Of a DNA stretch of 12,042 nt, positions 1-6,451 are shown piece by piece. The stretch comes from Gemmatimonadota bacterium (GTDB lineage Bacteria; Gemmatimonadota; Gemmatimonadetes; Longimicrobiales; UBA6960). Each line of letters starts with the position of its first letter. The stretch's first letter is position 1. Below the pieces are notes generated by a model. It had not been told where the DNA came from, made no database searches, and was given only the letters and a program-made list of their open reading frames with translations. The position numbers were made by a program, and so were the translations under genes. The stretch is taken from contig JAHWKH010000031.1 of NCBI GenBank assembly GCA_019347995.1, positions 1-12,042 of the forward strand, read 5' to 3'.

Positions 1-1197
1 CCATTCGTCGTCGCCGTCCAGGGGGAGGAGGGCCTGCAGCCGGTGCCCTACACCGAGCGCTGGCCCGAGCAGATGGCGGCGGCCGCGACGGCACTTCGCC
101 AGGCCGCGGCCGCCGCTCCGGAAGAAGAGGCCGCCCTGCGCGCCTACCTGCAGGCGGCGGCGAGCGCGTTCCAGACCAACGACTGGTTCGCGGCGGACCA
201 GGCCTGGGCCGCGGGCCGCGTCAGCGACCCGTCGATCCGCGTGGCGATCCTGGACACCGGCATCGACTTCCTGCACCGCGAGCTCGAAGGGCTGGTCGAT
301 CTCGAGAGCTCCGCCTCGTTCGTCGAGGGCGAGCCGGACATCGACGACCATCACTTCCACGGCACGCACGTGGCCAGCACGGTCGCCACGAACAGCGTCA
401 CCATCGCGGGCATCGCGCCCCACAGCACGCTCATCGCGGTGAAGGTGCTGTCGTTCCAGGGCAGCGGGACGTTCGAGGGCGTGATCGGCGGCATCGTGCA
501 CGCGGCCGACGTGGACGCCCACGTGATCAACATGAGCCTGGGCGCGCAGTTCGACCGCCGCCTCGAAGGCGCCCGGGAGCTGATCGAGGCGACGCGACGC
601 GGCGTGAAGTACGCCGAGAAGGCGGGCACGATCGTGATCTCGGCCGCCGGCAACAGCGAGACGAACCTCGACGACGCGGGCGCGCCGATCGTCGCGCTGC
701 CGTGCATGGTGAGCACGGTTTGCGTGGCCGCGACCGGGCCGCTCAACGGCCAGTTCGACGAGAACGGTCCGATCGTCACGGCGAACCACGACCAGCCGGC
801 CTACTACACCAACTACGGCCTCAGCGCGATCCACGTCGCCGCCCCGGGTGGCAACGCCAACCCGGACGACCCGGATCAGGCGCAGGGCACGTGGCGTGAC
901 GAGGACCTGATCGTGGGCGCGCTGGCCGGCCGCTGCCTGAGCCCCGGACTGGCCCCGTTCTGCACCGTCAACAACCAGCCGCTCGTGAACTTCTACGTGT
1001 TCGCCGCCGGCACCAGCATGGCCGCGCCGCACGTGAGCGGCGCCGCCGCCATGATCCAGGCCGCGCACGGCGGCGTGCTGAGCGTGGACGAGGTCTTCGC
1101 GATCCTGACGGGCACCGCCGACGACGTCGGCGAGCCCGGCCCCGACCCGTTCTCGAACCACGGTCGCATCAACGTGCTGAGCGCCGTGACGCACTGA
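1..1197 (+). CDS. S8 family (subtilisin-like) serine peptidase, 5'-truncated by the window edge
   Basis: This is a secreted-type serine endopeptidase of the subtilisin family. The frame is open from base 1 with no stop, so the GTG at 43 is probably not the real start and the N-terminus lies outside the window. Numbering from that GTG, the catalytic triad is complete: Asp71 in AILDTGID, His106 in HFHGTHVAS and Ser325 in GTSMAAPHVSG, with the oxyanion Asn204 in SAAGN. Two cysteine pairs (221/227 and 298/307) could form disulfides, which suits an exported enzyme. No signal peptide is visible because the start is missing. The protein ends about 60 residues after the catalytic Ser, so it has no C-terminal pre-peptidase or sorting domain. 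A strong hairpin follows the TGA by about 20 bases. The neighbours give no hint of substrate. The family call is very secure; the specificity is unknown. Confidence 0.95.
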   Translation, partial: PFVVAVQGEEGLQPVPYTERWPEQMAAAATALRQAAAAAPEEEAALRAYLQAAASAFQTNDWFAADQAWAAGRVSDPSIRVAILDTGIDFLHRELEGLVDLESSASFVEGEPDIDDHHFHGTHVASTVATNSVTIAGIAPHSTLIAVKVLSFQGSGTFEGVIGGIVHAADVDAHVINMSLGAQFDRRLEGARELIEATRRGVKYAEKAGTIVISAAGNSETNLDDAGAPIVALPCMVSTVCVAATGPLNGQFDENGPIVTANHDQPAYYTNYGLSAIHVAAPGGNANPDDPDQAQGTWRDEDLIVGALAGRCLSPGLAPFCTVNNQPLVNFYVFAAGTSMAAPHVSGAAAMIQAAHGGVLSVDEVFAILTGTADDVGEPGPDPFSNHGRINVLSAVTH

Positions 1198-1215
1198 CGC
1201 GCCGGACCCGAGGCG

Positions 1216-1247
1216 CCTGGGGGGAGGCTCGCCGGCCTCCCCCCAGG
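1216..1247 (+). terminator. Perfect 13-bp hairpin after the S8 peptidase gene
   Basis: The arms CCTGGGGGGAGGC (1216-1228) and GCCTCCCCCCAGG (1235-1247) are exact reverse complements around a 6-nt loop, TCGCCG. The hairpin begins 18 bases after the stop codon. No T-tract follows, which is common for terminators in very GC-rich genomes. It could instead only stabilise the 3' end of the mRNA. Confidence 0.7.
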
Positions 1248-1355
1248 ACCTCCCCGCCTTCTCTACGCGCCCACCCTCGCTTCGGCCCGATCGGTCTCGA
1301 CGGAGCTGGCGGGCCCTCCAGCGCACGCTCGAGCCCCCAGCCGAGGGCCTCTCGG

Positions 1356-1378
1356 GCCCCGCTATGACAGAGCGGGGC
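1356..1378. other. 8-bp perfect hairpin in the intergenic gap
   Basis: GCCCCGCT (1356-1363) pairs exactly with AGCGGGGC (1371-1378) around the 7-nt loop ATGACAG. It lies directly before the ADOP remnant and has no T-tract on either strand. It could be a second terminator or the edge of the remnant. Its role cannot be decided from sequence. Confidence 0.4.
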
Positions 1379-1488
1379 GACGAACGGGCCTCGATGTCCA
1401 TCTTCCTCCTGGTGGGGCTGGCCGCCTGCTGGATTCCGCGCGGCGCGCCACGGCGGTGAGCCCGCAGGCGGCGCTGCGCTTCGAGTGA
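1379..1488 (+). pseudogene. Remnant of the C-terminus of an ADOP-type permease, frameshifted
   Basis: Frame 2 reads SMSIFLLVGLAACWIP up to base 1438. Frame 1 then continues from the same G as ARRATAVSPQAALRFE and stops at TGA 1486-1488. One missing base after the CCG codon (1436-1438) therefore separates the two halves. Joined, they match the layout of an ADOP/MacB-FtsX C-terminus: a last membrane helix, W-I-P-A-R-R-A, and a closing A-L-R-x-E. The intact permease at 1911-4556 ends with the same pattern (LLAAWIPARRAARLDP, then TLRSE). No convincing permease sequence is visible upstream of about 1379, so only some 35 codons survive. The remnant points towards the intact copy on the opposite strand. 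Family identity rests on a short stretch, hence moderate confidence. Confidence 0.6.
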
Positions 1489-1675
1489 ACCGGCGTCCGC
1501 ACATCGACTCGCCAGGGACCCTATGTCGGTGCGGCTTGTACGGAAGAGGTGGGTGACCGGCGTGGGCGACCGACTCGCGTACGAAGCGGGGAGCCCCGGC
1601 GTTGTGATGTAGGGCCGGCCCGCGCTCGGGCAGCCCGGCCCATGATTCGCCTTGCCCGCATTGCCCGCGACCGGT

Positions 1676-1841
1676 GCGAATCCCGCATTCGAAGTACCCG
1701 AGCGTCCGAGATCGGGATTCGCGTCGCCCGGCGACGTCAAGTCCGCACGCGTCCTCGCGTCGGGATGTCCAATGCGGATTATGCATCGTATGGCAACGTC
1801 AATTCCGCATTCGTCTCATCGGATGCCGCCGATGCGGAGTT
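1676..1841. repeat. Three tandem ~60-62-nt units, each containing an inverted repeat
   Basis: The unit starts at 1679 (AATCCCGCATTCG), 1739 (AAGTCCGCACGCG) and 1801 (AATTCCGCATTCG) align to one another. The segments ending GGCGACGTC and GGCAACGTC before the second and third units also align. Each unit has its own stem: 10 bp perfect at 1676-1685/1713-1722, 8 bp with one G-T pair at 1740-1747/1773-1780, and 10 bp with one T-G pair at 1801-1810/1832-1841. The loops are 21-27 nt. The stretch looks less GC-rich than the neighbouring genes and has no convincing ORF. It lies 70 bases beyond the stop of the ADOP permease. It could be a dispersed intergenic hairpin family, a structured 3' UTR, or a small RNA. 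The bases around it, 1489-1675 and 1842-1910, show nothing I recognise. Confidence 0.6.
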
Positions 1842-1910
1842 CGCACGCGGGCGCGCTGCGCTCCCGCGGCGACGAATCGATCCTGGCCGTTGCGGCAGGC
1901 GTTCGCCCCG

Positions 1911-4556
1911 TCACTCGCTCCGCAGCGTCCGGGCCGGATCGAGGCGCGCCGCCCGCCGGGCCGGAATCCACGCGGCCAGGAGCCCCAGCGCGCCCAGGCC
2001 GGCGGTGACGACGGCGAGGGTCGCGGGATCGGTGGCGCTGACGCCGAAGACGAAGCTCTCCAGGACGCGGGTGGCCACGAGGGCGGCGCCCAGGCCCAGC
2101 CCCAGCCCCAGCGCCGTCAGGAGCGCGCCCCTGCGCACCACGAGCGCCACCACGTCCTGGCTGCGGGCCCCCAGGGCCATGCGCACGCCCACCTCGTGGG
2201 TGCGCTGCTCCACCGCGTAGGCGGTCGTGCCGTACACGCCCACCATGGCCAGAAGCAGGGCCAGGCCGGCGAAGGCCGTGAGCAGGCCGGTGTAGAAGCG
2301 CGGCTCGGTGATGGACGCGCGCACGTGGCCCGGAAGCGTGCCGTACTCGTCCACGGGGAGGGAGGGGTCCAGGGCGTGGACCTGGGCTTTCATGGGCTCC
2401 AGGAGCGCCGCGGGGTCTCCCGGCGTCCGGACGACGAGGTGGATGGCCGTTCTCGGGCCGGCGAGGAACGGCATGTAGAACTCCGGCTCCGGCTCCGACG
2501 CGAGCCCTTGCTGGCGCACGTCGCCCACCACGCCGATCACCGTGGTCCAATTTTCCCCTTCGTTGCCCAGCGCCACGCGGCGCCCCAGCGGGTCCTGCCC
2601 CGGCCAGAACGTGCGCGCCAGGCTCTCGTTGACCAACATGACGCGCCGGGCCTCCGCGTCGTCGGCGGGGGTGAATGCGCGGCCGCGCCGCAGCGGGATT
2701 CCCAGGGCCTCGAAGGTGCCGGGGAGGACCTGGTGCCAGCTCACCACCGGAGGCTCCTCGTCGGGCCCGAGCTCCATGCCCTCGGGCGTCATCCAGGTCA
2801 TGTTCCGGCTGCGGCCCAGCGGGAGGATGTTGGTCCCGCCCGCCCTCTCCACGCCGGGGAGCCCCGCCACGTCCCGGTGGAGCGCGCCGAAGAAGGCGAT
2901 GCGCTCCTCGTCGGTGGGATATTCGCTACCGTCGACCCGCACGGTCATCCACGCCACCCCCCGGGCGTCGAAGCCCGGATCCACGCGCACCAGGCGCACG
3001 AAGCTGTGCACCAGGAGCCCCGAGCCCACCAGGAGCACCAGGGCCACGGCCGTCTGGGCCACCACCAGCGCGCCCCTGAGCCGGCTCCGGCCCCCTCCCG
3101 CCCCCGGGCCGCTCTCGCGCAGCGCGCCCGCCGGGCCCGGCTTCGTCGCCTCGCCGGCGGGGAGCAGCCCGAAGACCACGCCCGTCGCCAGCGCCAGCGC
3201 GAGGCCGAAGGCCAGGACCCGGTAGTCCACGGCCACTTCGCCCAGGCGGGGCAGGTCACCGGGCCCGAAGGCTCGGAACGACCGCACGGCGGCCTCGGCG
3301 AGGCCCAGGGCGAGGAGCGCGGCGGCGGCGCTCAGCAGCAGGCTCTCGGTGAGGAGCTGGCGCGCCAGCCGGCCGCGAGCCGCACCCAGCGCGCAGCGCA
3401 CGGCCATCTCGCGGCTCCGCTCGCTCGCCCGGAGCAGGAAGAGGTTCGCGACGTTGGCGCACGCGATGAGCAGAAGGAGGCCCACGGCGCCTCCCAGGAC
3501 CAGGAGCCGGGGGCCCACCTCGCCCACCGTGCTCTGCCGCATGGGATCGGGCACCGGCCAGCGCAGGCCCGCCTCGGGAGTCTCGGCGGAGAGGGACTCA
3601 CCGATGGTCCGCAGCTCGTCGCGCGCGGCCTCCAGCGAAGCGTCGGGAGCCAGCCGGCCGAGAGCCTGCACGAAGAAGTTCGCCCGCTCCGTCAGGTCGT
3701 CCTGCACGCGCTGGATGGGATACCACACCTCCACGTCGCCGTGGGAGATGGCCTCGGGGGGATGGAAGCCGGGGCCCATGACGCCCACCACCGTGAACGG
3801 CTCGCCGTCGAGGCGCAGCGTCCGTCCCAGCACCCCGAGGTCGCCCCCGAAACGTCGGGTCCAGAAGCCGTGGGAGAGGACGGCGACGCCCTCCACGCCC
3901 GGGCGGTCCTCGGCCTCGGTGAACGCGCGGCCCAGGGCGGGCCGCACGCCCAGAACGTCGAACCAGGCGGCGGAGACGCCGGCCCCCAACACCTCTTCGG
4001 GCTCGCCGACGCCCCTCAGCACGCGGCGCTCCAGCCTGGAGGCGGCCAGCGCCTCCAGGGTGCGGCTCCGCTCGGCCCAGTCGCGCACGTCCACGGGCGA
4101 GGAGGAGAAGGTGCGATCGCTCTCGCCGTCCGTGGTGCCCACCACGACCAGGCGGTCCGCTTCGGGATAGGGAAGGGGCCGGAGCACGACGGCGTCCACC
4201 ACCGAGAACACGGCGGTGCCGGCGCCGACCCCGAGCGCCAGGGTCGCCACGGCCGCCAGGAAGAAGCCCGGGTGCCGGCGGAAGGAGCGCAGGGCGTAGC
4301 GCAGGTCCTGGCCGAGGGTGCTCACGATGCCGTCTCCACGAGAGGGTCGCCGGACGCCACGGCGGGCCAGCGCCGCGCCGCGCGGGAGGTCGAGGACGAG
4401 GAGGGTCCAGAGACGGAATCGGCCGAGGAGGCCCCGGTGCCGCGGCTCGGCGCTCCGGTCCCGGTAGGCCTCGACGAGCTCCGCGCCGTGCTCCTCGCGC
4501 AGGCGGCGGGGCAGGAGCCGCAGGAGGAGCCTGTAGACGCGCTCGCCCGGAGGCAC
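1911..4556 (-). CDS. ADOP-type duplicated ABC permease (MacB/FtsX-like), 881 aa
   Basis: This is an inner-membrane permease of the acidobacterial duplicated orphan permease type: two MacB-FtsX modules in one chain, with no ATPase gene beside it. A soluble prefix (about 1-75) precedes the first helix (98-122). A periplasmic MacB_PCD-like domain (to about 345) leads into the first FtsX block with helices near 352-376, 402-424 and 446-466. The second module repeats this, with helices near 494-518, 755-778, 805-828 and 843-865. The duplication shows in REMAVRCALGAARGRLARQL (382-401) against HEVGVRMALGARSQDVVALV (787-806). It ends with the family-type PARRAARLDP and LRSE. The GTG start lies one base after the padR stop, with GGAGG six bases upstream, so the genes are translationally linked. 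The substrate is unknown; MacB relatives export peptides, lipids or drugs, and some ADOPs may act without their own ATPase. Confidence 0.93.
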   Translation of the reverse strand: MPPGERVYRLLLRLLPRRLREEHGAELVEAYRDRSAEPRHRGLLGRFRLWTLLVLDLPRGAALARRGVRRPSRGDGIVSTLGQDLRYALRSFRRHPGFFLAAVATLALGVGAGTAVFSVVDAVVLRPLPYPEADRLVVVGTTDGESDRTFSSSPVDVRDWAERSRTLEALAASRLERRVLRGVGEPEEVLGAGVSAAWFDVLGVRPALGRAFTEAEDRPGVEGVAVLSHGFWTRRFGGDLGVLGRTLRLDGEPFTVVGVMGPGFHPPEAISHGDVEVWYPIQRVQDDLTERANFFVQALGRLAPDASLEAARDELRTIGESLSAETPEAGLRWPVPDPMRQSTVGEVGPRLLVLGGAVGLLLLIACANVANLFLLRASERSREMAVRCALGAARGRLARQLLTESLLLSAAAALLALGLAEAAVRSFRAFGPGDLPRLGEVAVDYRVLAFGLALALATGVVFGLLPAGEATKPGPAGALRESGPGAGGGRSRLRGALVVAQTAVALVLLVGSGLLVHSFVRLVRVDPGFDARGVAWMTVRVDGSEYPTDEERIAFFGALHRDVAGLPGVERAGGTNILPLGRSRNMTWMTPEGMELGPDEEPPVVSWHQVLPGTFEALGIPLRRGRAFTPADDAEARRVMLVNESLARTFWPGQDPLGRRVALGNEGENWTTVIGVVGDVRQQGLASEPEPEFYMPFLAGPRTAIHLVVRTPGDPAALLEPMKAQVHALDPSLPVDEYGTLPGHVRASITEPRFYTGLLTAFAGLALLLAMVGVYGTTAYAVEQRTHEVGVRMALGARSQDVVALVVRRGALLTALGLGLGLGAALVATRVLESFVFGVSATDPATLAVVTAGLGALGLLAAWIPARRAARLDPARTLRSE

Positions 4557-4557
4557 G

Positions 4558-4902
4558 TCAGGCCTCCAGGCGCGCCGCCACCAGGCGGGCCGCCTTCCCC
4601 AGCCGCTCGCCCTCCGCCCGCAGCGCCGCCCGGCCCAGGGGCGTGAGGGCGTAGTAGCGGCGGCGGCCCGCGTGGGCGCCCTCCTCGCCGGGGTTCTCGG
4701 CCTCCTCGAGGAGGCCTTCGTCGCGCATGCGCTGCAGGGAGCCGTAGAGGGTGCCGGGTCCCATGCGCACCCGCCCCGACGTCACCTCCTCCACCTCGCC
4801 CGCGATGGCGTAGCCGTGCGCCGGCCCGCGGGCCAGGGCCAGCAGGACGTGGAAGACCACCGGAGTCAGGGGCAGGAGGCTGTCGAGGCGGGCGTCGTCC
4901 AC
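4558..4902 (-). CDS. PadR family transcriptional regulator, 114 aa
   Basis: This is a small winged-helix DNA-binding regulator, usually a repressor. Residues about 12-95 form the PadR fold: LTPVVFHVLLALARGPAHGY is the first helix pair, GPGTLYGSLQRM is the conserved recognition segment, and GRRRYYALTPLGR is the wing. A C-terminal helix (about 96-114) would form the dimer interface, as in short PadR proteins. I chose the GTG at 4902-4900 because AGGA lies eight bases upstream and the fold begins at once. The frame stays open further upstream, but a longer start would overlap the divergent hemG-type gene and add low-complexity residues. It is the first gene of a two-gene unit with the ADOP permease, a pairing widely seen in Acidobacteriota and Gemmatimonadota. 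It probably represses its own unit. Confidence 0.9.
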   Translation of the reverse strand: MDDARLDSLLPLTPVVFHVLLALARGPAHGYAIAGEVEEVTSGRVRMGPGTLYGSLQRMRDEGLLEEAENPGEEGAHAGRRRYYALTPLGRAALRAEGERLGKAARLVAARLEA

Positions 4903-4954
4903 GGAGGCGATCCTGAGCGGGGAGCGTTGCGCTTCACCCGGGTTCGACGCGGAA

Positions 4955-4965
4955 GTGTCGGACAC
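4955..4965. promoter_or_regulatory. Candidate operator palindrome between padR and hemG
   Basis: GTGTC-G-GACAC is a perfect 11-bp palindrome 53 bases upstream of padR and 55 bases upstream of the divergent FAD enzyme. PadR proteins bind dyads in their own promoters, so this is the best visible candidate in the 118-base divergent gap. It is short enough to occur by chance. Confidence 0.3.
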
Positions 4966-5007
4966 CGTTGCATCCGCTGTCGATGTAAGTGACCCAGGCG
5001 GCCGGGT

Positions 5008-5013
5008 TACCTT
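5008..5013 (+). promoter_or_regulatory. Candidate -10 box giving a leaderless hemG-type mRNA
   Basis: TACCTT fits TANNNT and ends seven bases before the ATG at 5021, so transcription would start at or next to the start codon. No Shine-Dalgarno sequence precedes that ATG. This spacing is the usual sign of leaderless genes. No clear -35 element is visible. Confidence 0.35.
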
Positions 5014-5020
5014 GTGCGCC

Positions 5021-6286
5021 ATGATCGTGATCGTGGGGGGAGGCATCAGCGGGCTCGCCGTGGCGCACCACCTGGTGCGCCGGGGAACCGACGTGCGCCT
5101 CTTCGAGGCCGGTACGGAGTTCGGGGGCGTCATGCGCAGCCGCGTCGTCGAGGGCCGGGTCCTGGACCTGGGACCGCAGCGGACGCGCCTGACCTCCGAC
5201 GTGCGCGAGCTCGTGGAGGGAGCCGGCCTGGGCGATCGCTTGATGCGCGCCCGGGGCGACCTTCCCCTCTTCGTGTACCGCAGGGGCCGCCTCCGCCGCG
5301 CCCCCCTGTCCCTGGGCGCGGCCGTCACCACGGACCTCTTCGGCTGGGGCGCCAAGCTGCGCGCCCTCGTGGAGCCGCTCACGGGCGGTCCCCGCGAAGG
5401 CGAGAGCGTGGAGGCCTTCTTCGTCCGCAAGTTCGGGCGCGAGGTGTACGAGGCGCTCCTCGGGCCGCTCTATGGGGGCCTCTACGCCTCGGATCCCGCC
5501 CGCATGAAGGTCGGCCACGGCCTCGCCCGCACCCTCCGGGAGATGGGGGCGGAGGAAGGCAGCCTGCTGCTGCGTCTGGCGCGGCGCGGCGCGGCGGCCC
5601 GGCGCGCGGTCGAGGCCATCTCCTTCGAGGCGGGGATGGGCGCGCTGCCGGCGGCGCTGGCGCGGAGGCTGGGGGACCGCGCCCGCGCGGCGAGCCCCGT
5701 CACGGCCCGGGAGCCGGCGGCCGCCGGAGGATGGGAGGTGACGGCGGGCGGCGAGGCCGTCCGGGCCCGGGCAGTGGTGCTCGCGGCGCCGGCCGACGCC
5801 GTCGCGGCCATCCTCCCCCCGTCGGCCCGCAACGCGTCGCGGCGGCTCGCGTCGCTGCGCTACAACCCCCTCGCGGTCGTCCACCTCCATGCCGACGCCT
5901 CCGGGCTCGAGGGCTTCGGATACCAGGTGGCCTTCGGAGAGAGCCTGGAGACCCGGGGCGTCACCTGGAACGCGAGCATCTTCGGCCGGGACGGCGTGTT
6001 CACCGCCTACCTGGGGGGGATGGCGAACCCCGGCATCGTGGAGGAGGACGACGAGCGGCTGGGGCGCCTGGCGGCCGCGGAGTTCGAGACGGTCACGGGC
6101 CGACCGGCGCGGCCCCTGCTCGTCAGCCGCCTGCGCCAGCCCGCCTGGGACGCCACCTGGGACGCCCTGGACGGGCTGGATCTGCCGCCGGACCTCCACC
6201 CGTGCGCGGCCTGGTACGCCCGACCGGGGGTGCCGGGGCGGGCGAAGGACGCGCGGGCGCTCGCGGCGCGGCTGGCGGGGGGCTGA
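5021..6286 (+). CDS. hemG: Protoporphyrinogen oxidase family FAD-dependent oxidase (HemG/HemY type), 421 aa
   Basis: This FAD enzyme oxidises the porphyrinogen ring late in haem synthesis, protoporphyrinogen IX to protoporphyrin IX or coproporphyrinogen III to coproporphyrin III. The N-terminus is a Rossmann dinucleotide motif, VGGGISGLAVAHHL (5-18), ending at Glu29 of LFEAG, followed by the flavin-monooxygenase-like GGVMRSRVVEGRVLDLGPQR. The segment FVRKFGREVYEALLGPLYGG is typical of the substrate domain in this family. The C-terminus carries YARPGVPGRAKDAR in place of the usual GVPDCI-type loop, as in some divergent members. At 421 residues it is slightly short. The ATG at 5021 begins the Rossmann strand directly. 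It is divergent from padR and has hemE and hemH on the other strand 1.3 kb away, which supports a haem role. It could be a related amine-oxidase-type FAD protein, but context favours haem. Confidence 0.87.
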   Translation: MIVIVGGGISGLAVAHHLVRRGTDVRLFEAGTEFGGVMRSRVVEGRVLDLGPQRTRLTSDVRELVEGAGLGDRLMRARGDLPLFVYRRGRLRRAPLSLGAAVTTDLFGWGAKLRALVEPLTGGPREGESVEAFFVRKFGREVYEALLGPLYGGLYASDPARMKVGHGLARTLREMGAEEGSLLLRLARRGAAARRAVEAISFEAGMGALPAALARRLGDRARAASPVTAREPAAAGGWEVTAGGEAVRARAVVLAAPADAVAAILPPSARNASRRLASLRYNPLAVVHLHADASGLEGFGYQVAFGESLETRGVTWNASIFGRDGVFTAYLGGMANPGIVEEDDERLGRLAAAEFETVTGRPARPLLVSRLRQPAWDATWDALDGLDLPPDLHPCAAWYARPGVPGRAKDARALAARLAGG

Positions 6287-6317
6287 CCCGCGTGCCACCT
6301 CGATCCGGGATTGCCCC

Positions 6318-6349
6318 GGGTCCGGGTTGGTCAGGCGATCCGGGGACCC
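6318..6349 (+). terminator. Weak hairpin after hemG
   Basis: GGGTCCGG (6318-6325) can pair with CC (6340-6341) and GGACCC (6344-6349), with a two-base bulge. It lies about 30 bases after the hemG stop and lacks a T-tract. The other bases of this 163-base gap hold no gene. Confidence 0.3.
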
Positions 6350-6445
6350 CAGATTACCCTGCCGGCGGCGCGTCGGGCCAGGTCCGGTGCCGCGCCACGA
6401 TGACCGCGGCCGCGCCGCGCTCGCGGATTCCCTTCTCCTCCCAGC

Positions 6446-6451
6446 TACGGT
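6446..6451 (+). promoter_or_regulatory. Candidate -10 box upstream of the permuted oxidase
   Basis: TACGGT fits TANNNT and ends six bases before a TTG at 6458, the same geometry as in front of the hemG-type gene. It overlaps the in-frame GTG at 6450. If this promoter is real, translation cannot begin at that GTG. Another TANNNT match, TACCCT, lies at 6355-6360. Confidence 0.25.

Noticed and set aside
1364..1459. A 31-codon plus-strand ORF ending LVGLAAC-WIPRGAPRR, resembling a tiny lipoprotein
   Set aside because: The hydrophobic stretch and WIP motif continue into the next frame as a typical ADOP C-terminus after a one-base gap, so a permease remnant explains it better. No Shine-Dalgarno sequence precedes it.
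1671..1690. GGTGCGAATCCC resembling the T-arm of a tRNA
   Set aside because: The T-loop consensus is broken (GGTGC instead of GGTTC), and no acceptor, D or anticodon arms can be built around it. It belongs to the tandem hairpin units.
1676..1841. Possible CRISPR array
   Set aside because: The units are degenerate, similarity extends across the whole ~60 nt instead of alternating repeat and unique spacer, and no cas genes are present.
1674..4646. A 990-codon plus-strand open frame antisense to the permease
   Set aside because: Its composition is dominated by Gly, Ala, Arg, His, Glu and Gln with no recognisable domain, as expected for the mirror of a GC-rich gene. The minus-strand ADOP permease has full family features.
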